A stretch of 64,000 nucleotides of DNA from Sipunculus nudus (taxonomy: Eukaryota; Annelida; Sipuncula; Golfingiida; Sipunculidae), in contig CM049322.1 in NCBI GenBank assembly GCA_026874595.1, positions 39,612,840 to 39,676,839 of the forward strand. The letters are read 5' to 3'. Under the pieces are notes generated by a model, which was not told the DNA's origin, did not search any database, and saw only the letters and a list, made by a program, of their open reading frames with translations. The translations under genes and the position numbers were made by a program. Shown here one piece after another: positions 12,701-23,768 of the stretch (positions are counted from its first letter, which is position 1; each line of letters opens with the position of its first letter).

Positions 12701-14330
12701 GCCGTGTGTCATATGCCTGCACTGAAGTCTACCCCTTTAACTATCAACCTAACGTCGTACAAATATAAGCTTGAGTGATATTTGGTGGGCTAATTTCCTT
12801 ATTTCCTGTGATCTCCTGATACAATATAATCACAACGTTTAAAAATTCAAAAGCAGGTTAAAAATGTTAAATTTTGGCAAATAATGTATTAGACTCGAAA
12901 TACATGTAGTATATAACTATTAAACACATATCACGTTTACCAAGCCTGGCTTATGCTCTTATTAGGTGCATGTTTGTGTAAAATTCACAACTTGATAGTG
13001 TTTTTTATTGTGGTTTAACACGAATCTCCGCTAATGTCTCATACAAATTGAATATATGCTTCAGATCCTTAAATGTGAAGTTACAGTCCATTTCAACGTG
13101 ACATGATAGCCGCGGTGCATCTCGAAAGAGAGAGCGGCATTACGTACTGCAACATTATGTCTTGCTGTATATAAATATAATAGATAACTATAAACATATC
13201 CCCTTTCTGGCCCAGAGACTCATTTAGGTTAACTTATAAGTCTTTCGGGTGTGTTCCCTCTTCTTTAAAAATAATCCTGGATCCGCCCCTGTACAATGCT
13301 GTTTTACAGTGTGTTCATGACCATAGACAGATGTCGGAAGTGCTGACACATCACTAGCTATAGGTGATCGCTTCTCCTCATGTTAATGCAGCGCCTAAAG
13401 TTTTGAGTGGATTGCCTTGGCCCGGGGTTCTAGGATTTGAGCTCCGTATCGACGAACTTATCAAAATCCTGTAAATGCATTATTAGCTATAGGATGTGGT
13501 AAGCTATCAGTTTCACTTTTGTTGTTTTTTTTTTAAACAAAATATTAAGTGCGTGATGTGAATTTAGAGACCACACATCGGATACATATAACGCTGGCGA
13601 TACACATGAGCGGGCCTGATGACCCCAGTTGAGATAAATAACACAGATAAGGCGGCACCTCAGCAAGACATATCCATGGTAATCTATATACTTGTTGTCC
13701 TTTCATACAATACTGGGCCAGACACATATTTTCACCCTAATATTACTTAGATTCTGCGTGCTGTTTACTTAGTTACGGTGACATGAAGAATAACGACGGA
13801 TTTCATATACAATTTGCAATGCCTTCCAGTTATGCGGCATCCTGTTCAGGGTACCCATTTGGTATCCCAGGAACTACTGTTGGGGAATCCCCCATCCCCG
13901 CCATTGTTGGCTATTGTACACACCTTGGTTTTGAATAGTGTGCTGTTTCGACAACATTCGACCACGTTTGCAGATCTAGGTACAGCTGCCAGTGTCTCGA
14001 TCCGATGATCACATATTTCAAAAGAAAGGTGTGCAGCTGTTTTCTGTTATTAGCAATGGAGCCGAAGTGGCACGTCCGTGAACACAGTGTGAACCATATT
14101 TTATGCAACATATTGTCCCACATATAGTAGGAGGAAACCCTTTGATTATGTGACCTCCACGCGTCATGGTCGTGTGGCTTTTCATTGACACAGGGTAGTC
14201 ATATCCATAAGTATGTGATATACGGTGTATTCACTGAACTGACGCGTGTCGCAGTGTTATAGAGTTAATGCTTTTTAAGTATAAGGCAGATTTTAATCCG
14301 AAAAGGATACTTCTTTTCATTGGTACTATC
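9740..14330. other. Gene-poor interval
   Basis: No supported gene. The longest open frame (11500-11814, 104 codons) shows neither domain nor splice signals of note. A (GT)n-rich stretch at 11925-11965 precedes an open frame to 12140 with the cysteine-bearing phrase HCLVGKCDGTG that I cannot assign. At 13256-13300 a fragment ending ATCCTGGATCCGCCCCTG matches the repeat at 23556. Confidence 0.4.
10531..10587 (+). CDS. Possible short first exon, weak
   Basis: ATG at 10531 starts MSTDGFWFLPCCLSLCMDK, a short cysteine-rich hydrophobic stretch ending exactly at AAG|GTACGT, a good donor in phase 0. The only phase-0 candidate downstream is the cysteine-containing exon at 15261. No family was recognised, so treat this as a hint only. 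Confidence 0.15.
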
Positions 14331-14334
14331 TCTT

Positions 14335-14340
<6 letters not shown>

Positions 14341-14419
<79 letters not shown>
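14341..14419. repeat. (CT)n then (AT)n microsatellite
   Basis: An unbroken CT tract is followed directly by an AT tract that abuts the inverted repeat at 14420. The same CT-AT-element order occurs at 36454-36595, so the tracts travel with the element or mark its target. Confidence 0.85.
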
Positions 14420-14423
<4 letters not shown>

Positions 14424-14587
14424 CTCTGAAGAAAAACAACACTGTTAATTCACAACAGACTGTTTCACGGGATGCGACCCGATCATCAGGTGAATGTGTG
14501 ATTCTAACCACATTCACCTGATGATCGGGTCGCATCCCGTGAAACAGTCTGTTGTGAATTAACAGTGTTGTTTTTCTTCAGAGTTAT
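14420..14587. repeat. Perfect inverted repeat, 79-bp arms, 10-bp spacer
   Basis: Arms 14420-14498 and 14509-14587 are exact reverse complements with spacer 14499-14508. Perfect pairing over 79 bp means either a very recent insertion of two copies head to head or a foldback transposon. It is flanked by AT tracts on both sides (14386-14419 and 14656-14686). The outer 50 bases recur once at 36543-36592, so the sequence is a mobile family. The right arm carries a hammerhead-like core on the plus strand and the left arm carries the same on the minus strand. Confidence 0.9.
14512..14559 (+). ncRNA. Hammerhead-ribozyme-like fold, type I, minimal stem III
   Basis: Stem I pairs ATTCAC (14512-14517) with GTGAAT (14554-14559). 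The core CTGATGA is at 14518-14524. Stem II pairs CGGG (14526-14529) with CCCG (14536-14539) around TCGCAT. GAA is at 14541-14543. Stem III is ACA (14544-14546) with TGT (14550-14552) around a 3-base loop, and U14553 would be the cleavage nucleotide, giving GUU. A15.1-U16.1 is kept. The one defect is U·U at the 10.1-11.1 position of stem II. Tiny stem III loops are known from hammerheads of Penelope-like elements and retrozymes. The perfect palindrome would compete with this fold. Activity is untested. Confidence 0.45.
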
Positions 14588-14590
14588 ACC

Positions 14591-14619
14591 GCTCTGGCCT
14601 AGCTTGTAGGCCATAGAGC
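14591..14619 (+). other. Hairpin beside the inverted repeat
   Basis: GCTCT and GCCTA are followed by a 5-base loop and TAGGC...AGAGC, a near-perfect stem just outside the right arm and before another AT tract. It may be part of the same mobile element. Confidence 0.4.
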
Positions 14620-14649
14620 ACTTTACATCGGAGGGTAACACTACCTTCT

Positions 14650-14686
<37 letters not shown>

Positions 14687-14690
<4 letters not shown>

Positions 14691-14822
14691 ACGAAGACAA
14701 ATTGTTCAGGGCCGATCCGGGATTCGTACCCATATCGGTGGGGCACAAGTCCGGCGTACCAACCGCTTGGCTAGAAAAGCAAGCTTCAGAACAGTTCGGT
14801 CCGCTTTTATGTCACCCCGTAA
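14687..14822 (-). mobile_element. tRNA-derived SINE-like element, copy 1
   Basis: The minus strand carries a polymerase III type promoter: an A-box-like TAGC-AAGCGGT and a B box related to GGTTCGAATCC, here mutated (GGTACGAATCC). The ends are TGTTACG and CCGTAAT. It lies 119 bp from copy 2 and is diverged from it, lacking about 16 bases near one end. Confidence 0.6.
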
Positions 14823-14941
14823 TAAACCCCCTTTTAAGAGCGTTCTGCTATCAGAACAAGACTAATTATCCCAGGAGTCACACTTTGGTGAGCTTACTTC
14901 CTGGGCCACAAAGTCTACCGTAACGCTGGACGAGTCCCATT

Positions 14942-15097
14942 TTGTTACGGAGACTAATTGTTCAGGGGAAAACATTGGTCCGATCCCGGATTCGAACCCA
15001 TGTTGGCGGCGCACAAGTCCGGCGTTCTAACCGCTTCGCTAGCAAAGAAAGCTTCTCTAGTGAGACGGTTCGGTCCGCTTTTATGTCACCCCGTAAC
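14942..15097 (-). mobile_element. tRNA-derived SINE-like element, copy 2
   Basis: On the minus strand, A box TAGCGAAGCGG and a perfect B box GGTTCGAATCC sit about 30 bases apart, as in a tRNA gene. The outer ends TTGTTACGG and CCGTAAC are inverted matches. Same family and orientation as copy 1. Confidence 0.65.
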
Positions 15098-15260
15098 ACA
15101 CCACTTTGATTGAGGCAGCCGGTAATGGCAATTGAATATACATATATATATATACCATCTTTTATTACTGGTAAAGCAACCTGGAATGCATAAAAGAAGC
15201 AAAGTCTATTTTCTTATTATTCATTTATTTCTTTCAAATATAGAAATATTTTTTTTTCAG

Positions 15261-15380
15261 AACAGCTGTTCGCTCCTCTCCGCCACCTACAAGCTAGAAT
15301 GTAGGATGATCACCGCCGTTTCCTGTAATTCACTCCCCTGTGTTAAAATAAATGTGACAGGCGCAGATTCAGTTGAATGA
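15261..15380 (+). CDS. Possible small terminal exon, cysteine-bearing
   Basis: A strong T9CAG acceptor at 15251-15260 is followed by an open frame of 39 residues (NSCSLLSATYKLEC to GADSVE) with four cysteines, ending in TGA at 15378-15380. The good acceptor and spaced cysteines suggest the last exon of a secreted protein, but no homologous family was recognised and no upstream partner is proven. Confidence 0.2.
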   Translation, partial: NSCSLLSATYKLECRMITAVSCNSLPCVKINVTGADSVE

Positions 15381-15707
15381 CCAATACGTCACCTTATAAA
15401 ATATATTTTATATTCAGTTGTGTCTACTCAAGTATACCTGTGTTTGTATATATATGGCCTGCTTTTTATTCAACCAAACATCACTATATTCATCATTAAC
15501 GTCCTTGAACTAAAACGTGAATTGTATGGAATTTTTTTTATCGGGAACGTGCTGCCTCCAGCAGATTTACCCGAATTTCACAATAAAATTGTAGAAGAGA
15601 GACGAGACTACACACTACATCCTGCGCGTAGTACTGCGGTTTGTTATATTCACCGGTGGAGGGGTTTGAGCCCTTTCCACGTTGAGAGCTCTTTAGCTTA
15701 AATCACT

Positions 15708-15727
15708 CCCCCCCCCCCCCCCCCCCC
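15708..15727. repeat. Poly-C tract
   Basis: About 20 consecutive C. Similar homopolymers occur at 4795-4810, 17638-17651 (G), 23667-23677 and 55012-55028 (G). Confidence 0.9.
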
Positions 15728-16493
15728 AACCTCCTTGACCCAGGTGGACCATTTATAGGAACAAACCTCGAAACGGACGTATTAAGGGAGCGATGAAAGA
15801 TGAAAGGATTAACGGGATCTATTGTTCTGTTGTTTCACCATTTAAGTTTTCCTACAAGTATAGCAAAAACAAGGAAACGTTTATAACCTTTATAATTATC
15901 AGTGTTGTGTGTAACCTAACTGCGTGTTAACGGCCCTACGTAACAGAGGGAATGAAATGTGCCTGTGAGCAACGTGGTGAGAGAGGACGCAAGCGGGACG
16001 GAAATATAACACGTAACATAGTCCTTCGTAGAAAATATAACTCGTGATGCATTAAACAACCAATATTTCCCTTCCCTATATAGTGTCATTTTAAGACTTT
16101 ATCAGGACTCGAGCGTAAATCAAGTAGTTGAAAAACAAATTTGAGAAAATAGATAAACGTATATTACGGTTTTGGTTATTTGCTTTACTGAATGTGAGTA
16201 AAATGTTCAATTCAGCGGAGTTTTATAAATGTGAAACGTTATTTCACCCGGTGTGCCGTCTGTTACAATTATATTTCCTCGTTAAATCAAACTCCAGTCA
16301 AACCTAAAATAATATAAATGTACCTAAATCAAATTATATGTGAATCAAATATATCTCTTTTTGGAATTCTGAAAATCACTGCTGGCATTGCAATTTATCA
16401 GCTATTAAGACTCAGGAAACCACCTGTTGAAACGCTTAATTCAGGCATGCGGAGGACAAGATTACATGAATACAAATAAGCCATTGGCATCGT

Positions 16494-16497
<4 letters not shown>

Positions 16498-16546
<49 letters not shown>
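16498..16546. repeat. (CT)n microsatellite
   Basis: An uninterrupted CT dinucleotide tract of about 48 bases without the AT partner seen at the other CT tracts. Confidence 0.9.
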
Positions 16547-16551
<5 letters not shown>

Positions 16552-16711
16552 ATGAATATATCATTTTAGATATTGTATTTTATTTTTGCATCAATGCATA
16601 AAACATTTCATTTCATCAGAAAACTAAAAGGTATATCTTTTTTTATATCAACAACAAAAAATTCCATTCTTAAATTCACAGTTCCATATGTGATACAGTT
16701 ATAGCCTCCGC

Positions 16712-16925
16712 CAACAGGACATGCGGTTATTTTATTTAGTGTGTGTGTGTGTTTGTGTGTGTTATATGATGTGTGTGTGATGGTATGTTTGTCTGCTTGT
16801 TCACAACGTAACTCACGCAGTCATTAACGGAATCACTTGGAGTTTTCAGGGCATTAAGAAAATTAGTCAAAAAAGAATATATTAGATTTTGGTGTGGATC
16901 CACCTGATGATCCGATCCCGGGAAA
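16712..16925 (+). repeat. Interspersed repeat family A, longest copy
   Basis: Begins with GCCTCCGCCAACAGG, then (GT)n, TTCACAACGTAACTCACGC, GGAATCACTTGGAGTTTTC, GATTTTGGTGTGGATCC. GCCTCCGCCAAGGAGG-type starts followed by a GGATCC-rich end are a repeat I recognise from many marine invertebrate genomes. Confidence 0.5.
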
Positions 16926-17204
16926 GCATTCTAGGAAAGTTTAACAATGTACCGTCAGTTATGCGCGAGAGAACCTTGGAATATGGACCAAATAGGTGAA
17001 TGAAAACATGGGTTGATCATTTCTCACTATTCAATCTATACATTATATATGTGTGTATGTTTTTTTTTTGCGTGTGCCATTAGGTTAGTGTGTGTGTAAT
17101 TCTTATTATGTGTGAGATCTCGTTTTATAATATTTGAGATAAAATTAAAAATATGATCATGTAGAAATGCAGGAATTGAACAAAAGTATCTCATTCTAAT
17201 TACT

Positions 17205-17235
<31 letters not shown>

Positions 17236-17740
17236 ATTATTATTTTACAATAACATGTATTGTTCTCTGAATAGCAGGGGCTAATTAAATTGATAATCCC
17301 GATTGCCTGATGTTAGAGATACATTTAAGGGATGTTTGAAAAATGGGCATGTTAATCAGTGCATATATGTATGTAACATTATTATAATAATAATTATCAT
17401 GTTATGTATATATTATTAGCATGTTCACTCAATATCATAGTACTGAAAATAAATGTCAATTTTTTAATTATGGATTGTACGAATTGAAGTCCTTATTTTT
17501 TTTTAAATTTAATTTTGGTTGAATAAAAAATTAGTTACAATAGCATTTAACTCATTAATGGATTTTGAGCTAAATTGGTAAGAAATTTTAAATTAAGGAT
17601 TGAGTATGACTGATATTTTTTTGCTAAAAAAAAATGTGGGGGGGGGGGGGGTGTTCACGTGTAATTTATAGATTTTTGCTCAGGTAATGTGTATGAAATA
17701 TTGAGTCATAAATGTTTAATAATCTGGAAAAGTTGTGAAG

Positions 17741-17742
<2 letters not shown>

Positions 17743-17775
<33 letters not shown>
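17743..17775. repeat. (AT)n microsatellite at transposon edge
   Basis: An AT tract directly followed by CAGGGTTGGGCAAAACC, a probable transposon terminus. Confidence 0.85.
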
Positions 17776-17778
<3 letters not shown>

Positions 17779-19095
17779 GGTTGGGCAAAACCTGGGATTT
17801 AAGCATAAAGCCCAGCCCAGTTGGTTTTCTTGGGTAAACCTGGTTTTTATGGGTTTTACCTGTTTTATGGGCAATATGATATCAATCTGAAATTGAATAT
17901 GATTATATGCAGTGGTAAATATGATTATGTGCTTTATATATTTGTTAATATAAAGCAATATCAATAGCATTGTCTGATATATAATACTTAACACATAACA
18001 CATTTAATTATGATACACTTAACTGAAAAAAATGAGAAAAAAATGTGCGTCTTTAGACACATTGTAAACATAGAGTACTCATACCATTGCCCATCAGTTC
18101 ACTTTTTTTTCAGGACTTTTTCATTGAAACTTTGAAAGTGGATTGCTTTGTGGATGTAAAGACACACTGATGTAGAAGTGGCTTCTGGCTACCAGAAACT
18201 GGCTACTAGAAATCATTTTGATAATTTTATTTTGGATATTTTTTCAGTGCATACTTAAAATATAGCATGGTTAGCAAGTCTTTTACACTAACTTCATTTA
18301 CTCAGTTAATTATAGATATTGTATCAACTTTTTTTCACAAGTAAGTATAAAAAATTAAAAAAAAAACATCTATATACGGAACTTCTTAGATACATAATTC
18401 AGTAATCATCTCATCATATGGGATTATACCATAATTCCACTCTGAAGAAAATGATGATCAAGCACAAGTTGACTGATATTCACTTAACATTTCTTTGCTG
18501 ATTCAGCCACCTATCTTGTGCAGTGCACACCCCAGCCACAGCCTCTATTGTTTCTTACCAGTATTTATGGGCAGGCTAAAAGAGGTCTTGTGCAGTTTAA
18601 ACTGTATACAAATGCCTAGATGTAGATATCAGTTAGTCAAGTGATGGTTGGGAAGGTGATTTCTCAGAAACCTTGATACAATTAAAATATCTCCTGTCAG
18701 GCTGTCATGACTGGCTAGCCTTGATGTTTCTACTTTGTCAATTCACTTTGTCTAGTCATTTGTGCTGAATAGCACAGCAATGCACATTATTAAATTAATA
18801 CACACTGACTGGGAAAAAGAAGGCTTTCAAGATAATGAATTCTATAGGGCTCTGATAAGGAACTCTTAATTGAAAAACTGATGACACTGTTCATTTAAAT
18901 TCACTTTTTTGGACAGTTATTGACTTGATTCTTTACAATTCAATCACATGTAAACAGTAATACTAATATGTTAATATATGACAGGATTTCCTAATGTTAC
19001 ACTACTTTGTACTTTGAAAATCATATATAAACACGAAAAGTTTCAGAAAAGTCCATATTATATTGCCCATAAAACCTACACATGGGTTTTAACAC
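17776..19095. mobile_element. Possible non-autonomous DNA transposon
   Basis: The left side starts CAGGGTTGGGCAAAACC and continues with repeated GGGTAAACCTGG / ATGGGTTTTACCTG / TTTATGGGCAATAT words. At 19071-19095 the inverted words ATTGCCCATAAAACC and ATGGGTTTT appear. The inner 14 bases match exactly in inverted order; the outer part is degenerate. This fits a short element with sub-terminal inverted repeats, or the left side of the large transposon. No ORF of note lies between. Confidence 0.35.
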
Positions 19096-21839
19096 TTATT
19101 TTCAGCCCGGTGAACAGTGGAACATTCCCAGAGCAATGAAACTGGAGCCACAACAACTTCTTAACATTGAAGTTACTTCTCCTAAGTACAGAAAAGGTAT
19201 CAAAAGATAATTACAGTATTCATTTTTCAAAGACCTAATTAAAATATCAAACCGTAAACCCTCGTTCAGTTTTTAAGGGAACTTCCTTGCCCTTTTATCT
19301 TGAACTTCATTTAGACTCAAAAACTGTGTTATCTCTGTACTTGATATGTTAATTTAAACAGAGTTGCAAGGGACTCAATTTGCAGCAAACTAAAATTAAG
19401 GATCATAAATATTTACTTTTTATGCTTGAATGAAACTATCCATTCATATCCCCAGTTTTGTGCATACAGTATTAACTTATGATAGTATTATTATTATTTA
19501 TTTTTGACATTTATTTTCGTTCAGCAATATGTACTCTGTATTGTAACTATTTTCAGTTAGTAAAGACACAGAATCAAATCCAACCACTACAACCTTTGAT
19601 CCCAGAGCACCAGCACACAGGGATCAACCGGATAACCATTACATGACTGCTGTGCAAGAGCTAATAGGCGCATGTGGTGAACTAGCTATTGGACATCTGT
19701 GGGGAATTCATTCTCAGCCTCCAGATGCTGCCCTGGAAATCACTGTTTCAACCTGCACAGCACCTGATGATATGCACACCCTTATAATTGAGTCAGGTAA
19801 ATACTGTTAATTATATTCCCCATCCATGAAACGTAGATATATAACTTTGCAAACATTTACGCATTCATTTTAAACATTATACACATTTGACTTGATACCA
19901 AACAAAAAAGTATTAAGGTGAGTACCGGGTAATTAGCCTGAACTGCCCAAGTTGATCAGACAATCATGGTAAGTGGTAATTTATTGGATCAGTGTCTTGT
20001 GCTATGTAGCATTTCAAAAGATAGGGGCCTTAAGACATGGCCTATTTTAAAGGTGGTGTTACCAAAGTCTGGCCATACTTTGGCATCTCTGATGCCTAAT
20101 TTAGATTTAAAGAGATCTCACATGATGAAAAATTCCATTGATGACATAGCACATGCCCCTGTGATTCAGTGGATACATGTATTGTAGTTAAAAAATACAT
20201 TGTACTATGGGAAACTCAGTCTCTAAGGGAATTTTGTAAAAAGTGACCCATGGGTCATGACCCACAGCCAACAATATGTCCTTGCACAGGAAACTAATTA
20301 AGATAATATAGGTGGCATCATCATTCATGCATATTATCTTATGTTCATCAAGACCCATAACCACACCAAATTTGATGACCACCCAACCAGCCTTTCCTGA
20401 GCTAATAAAAAGGAACAGTTAGCAGCTTTAATTGATGTAGTATTTTCATTAAAAAGTTTAATAATGTTGAAATACATACCATTCGTTGCCTAAATTTTAT
20501 AAAAAAAATAATAGAAAGTTTGCAATTTTGTTCATTTGTTCATTAACATTCATAATTTTGTTATACATATCATAAAATTATATTATTTAAATTCTGAGGA
20601 AATTTGGCACACTTATCAAATTCATCATACTACTATAGGTCACACACCACCAGAAATAATAATGAGGCCGATAACAGCAGAAGTTCAAGAAAAGGTGTTC
20701 AATGGGACAAAAGGTCAAAGCAGAAACCCAATGTGACAGCAACTTAGGAAGGGCCGCCTTACCAGCTCCCTGTTTGGAGACTTAATGAAGTGTCACAGCA
20801 TGCCTTCCAAGACCTTGATGAAGAGTATAATGGGTATCAGGTACATCCCAATTACTCATATTTGATAATAACATTTACTGCTTGATAAAATTAATATGAA
20901 TTAAACACAGGTTAAATAATTACATTTGTGTATTATATATTTCACTTAGTTGATATATTAAATAGTATTTTAAACCAAAATTCATGAGCATTTAATAATT
21001 TATTGTTTCTTGTGAAGCTGACTGAAAGTCATCTGAGCTAAAGCAGTTACTCTTTATCCATTGTATGTACATCCGTCCATTAACAAGGCACAAATCTTAA
21101 TGGTAAGGCCAAGGAAATCCTCAATTACATGCAGACAATTTAGGGTATTTTTTCTTGGAAACCTAAAATAGATCACTGTTACCTATTTATGTGATACAGC
21201 CTTCAATGTCAGATTCAGCTAATCACCATGGGCCAATAGTTATGATAAATATGAGGTTAACAACATAATTAACATGAAGAAATTTTAATAATTTGTATTA
21301 ATTTCATAACAGTGAAATATGAGGATTGTATTTTTTTCTGTTTTTCTGTTTGAAGCAAATCATACGGCCAAGCTATAGAATGGGGGAAGGAACATGAAGC
21401 CCATGCCCTGGCTGAGTATCAAGAACTCCTTGGGGTTAAAGTTGATGCTTGTGGGTTGTGTTTACACAACACATATCCATTCATTGGAACAAGTCCAGAT
21501 GGAGTTACAGTGGATGTTGTTGTTGAGGGGAAATGTCCCTACACAGGAAGGGACAAAACTGTTCAAGAACTTGTGGAAAGTGGCTACCCTCATATTGATA
21601 TAAATGATGATGGGAGCCTAGAGCTAAGGAAAACATCTGGTTACTATTACCAGGTAACAGGGCAAATGGCATTGATGGGCTGCAACATGTGTCATATGAT
21701 TGTATGGACTCCACAGGATATGGAGATCATTTCAGTTGCTTTTGATCCTCAACTGTGGAAGGAAGAAATGTTGCCAAAATTAGTATCCTTCTATGAGACC
21801 TTTATTGTCCCTGAAATTGTTTTACCAAAGTTTAAGTGA
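19082..21839 (+). pseudogene. YqaJ-type (lambda exonuclease-like) nuclease of a transposon, one nonsense codon
   Basis: Exons 19106(or 19082)-19196, 19557-19796, 20639-20840 and 21356-21839 join with matching phases (1, 1, 2). The last two exons carry the YqaJ fold: GRLTSSLFGDL, EWGKEHEAHALAEYQE, then PFIGTSPDGV (catalytic Asp), VVVEGKCPY (the E-x-K pair) and YYYQVTGQMALMG (Q-x-Q region). Exon 3 has TGA at 20733-20735 in the position of the conserved Trp that precedes the RKGRLT motif; everything else is open, so one substitution broke it. The usual N-terminal half was not found. The family acts as a DNA 5'-3' exonuclease/recombinase; its role in the transposon is presumed to be DNA processing. 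Confidence 0.75.
21018..21190. repeat. Dispersed repeat with GACTGAAAGTC...TCTGAGC, copy 1
   Basis: GCTGACTGAAAGTCATCTGAGCT, TCTTTATCC, ACAAGGCACAAATC and a downstream GTTACCTATT recur in order at 21870-22045. Both copies lie in or next to the YqaJ gene. Confidence 0.5.
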
Positions 21840-21869
21840 ATAAATCAGTAACAGATCAGTTTTAGCTCT

Positions 21870-22045
21870 TCTGACTGAAAGTCGTCTGAGCTATAGTGAT
21901 CACCCTTTATCCGTCTGTTAACTGGGCACAAATCGTAAACACTGCACCTAGAATCTTCTTACTTGACAACCAGGGAGGTCCATGAAAAATCTCCTTGGAA
22001 ACCTTAAATTAAGTCTGTGTTAGCTATGGGGCTCAGAAGTACCCC
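21870..22045. repeat. Dispersed repeat with GACTGAAAGTC...TCTGAGC, copy 2
   Basis: Shares GACTGAAAGTCGTCTGAGC, CCCTTTATCCG, GGGCACAAATCG and GTGTTAGCTATGG with the copy at 21018. It lies between the two converging transposon genes. Confidence 0.5.
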
Positions 22046-23555
22046 CCAGAATAATTAAATGTGTAAACTGCTGAATTGTCAACAGCTGATCAAAAAGCCA
22101 ACGAGCATGGTAATAGTATAGATGATATATTCACAAACTGCCTACATGCTTCAGTTCAACATTAGGAAACATATGGTCAGATCACAAAATATTATTTGCG
22201 ACAATATCTTTGATCATATCAACCATACATGGTCTTTATTACCTGTTCCTCTCAGACTTTATTTCCATTTAATATTATTTTAGATTTTTAACTTTTAACA
22301 GGTGAGCAATGACCTATGGGTCCCTTGTTTATGAACATACCTGCTCATAGCTAACTAATTGTAGGGAGAATTGTATGTAGTAAGCGTTAACACAGAAATA
22401 TTGCAGGTTTATTTTACATTCAATGATAACATTTAAGTTGTAAATATACTTGCTAATAAATATTAAGCGATTCATATGCACAAGTTGTGATAACACTTGC
22501 ATTTAAGTAAGGGATAACATTTAGGTAGTAGTCAATGATAACATGCAATGTTGATTGAAATTATAGATAATATACAAAAAATGAGGATACTTGCACTGAA
22601 ATTAATTCAGTGGGAGCCTAACTGTGGTAACTTTATTGATTATACTCAAATTTAATCATCAGGGACTCTGGCTTGCACTTGAGGCATTTTCCCTCAGATT
22701 CTTATAGCGTAGACGTGACTACAGCACTGGTGTATATATGTTTTGTGTGTTCTTGTTATTTTACTTATGCCACAAGTGGTTTATCAAAGTTTGTGAGAAA
22801 TGAACACACACGAAATACACTACCCAAAACTTTTCTCAGAGAAAGTGGGATTACTGGATCCAAAATATGATATTGCTTAATACGACCAATTGCTCTTTCA
22901 ACATGAATACGTACCTCTGCTATGTCTCTTGTTCTTGAACTTCTGATAATGTAAATTGTGATGATCTCAAAAAAGGAGGAATGTTTAGGAAAGCTTTCTT
23001 CTTTGCAAGTAAGTCCCCGATCAAAAACCCCTTATCTGCTAAAACTTAATCCCCTTCTTCAATTAACTCTAAGAATCCACAAAGTTCTGTTATATGTCTA
23101 TCTGAAGTTCTCCCACCCCATGCATGACTAACAAAACAAACTGCTCCACTTGGAATAATTGCCACCAAAAATTTAACAGTAGTGTGATGTTTATAGTTTG
23201 AAAATGTTAGGTTTTGTGCAACAAGAGAAGAAGCTCGTTCAATAAATAGTTCAGTACAATCAATGATAAAATGAATATTAGGAAACTTGGAATATTGTAT
23301 AGGAATGCTGTGTTTTATCATAGTCTGGCTTGGGCATGGATTGAGCTTCTCAAGTTCCTTCTCCATTAGAAATATCCACGTGGTGAACACTCTTGACATC
23401 AGTGCTGTCGAAACATTAAATCTGTCTGCCACATCCAACCTGTAAATTTAATAAATTAATTAACTATATATATTATCAATCATCATTTAATAACTTTAGA
23501 TTAATTGTTCAACTGCTCATAGCCAGCCTACACCTGAGATGGTCATATGCACTAT

Positions 23556-23768
23556 TTGTACAGTGGCAGATCCAAATGGGGGGTTTTAAGGAGTTTAAAG
23601 ACCCCTTACTGCGTGAAATTACCTTTTTTTTGCAGTGTTTTCCTCACATTATTTATGCTGACCTCCCCCCCCCCCTTCTGGGTGTTGTGGACCTCTTAAA
23701 GGGCATTAGTCCCTTTGGTGTAGCAGTACACCCCTCCCAAAAATCCTGGATCTGCCCCTGGTGTACAA
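23556..23768. mobile_element. Small interspersed element in a transposase intron
   Basis: Bounded by TACAGTGGCAGATCC and its inverted relative ATCTGCCCCTGGTGTACA, a MITE-like pair. The interior includes a C11 tract and no long ORF of interest. A fragment of the same family end is at 13270-13300. Confidence 0.45.

Larger units (their letters stand above)
15702..17740. other. Non-coding interval
   Basis: Contains poly-C, (CT)n, the longest family A repeat and (AT)n/(TTA)n tracts at 17204-17245. No exon was recognised. Confidence 0.5.

Noticed and set aside
14326-14535. ORFs of Ile-Tyr and Arg-Glu repeats at CT/AT tracts (also 17716, 30803, 36434, 43279, 49246)
   Set aside because: They are translations of AT and CT microsatellites with no other coding signal.
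16900-16935. CTGATGATCCGATCCCGGGAAAGC as a second hammerhead
   Set aside because: It resembles the core, but flanking stems I and III do not form, and the sequence is part of repeat family A, whose other copies lack CTGATGA.
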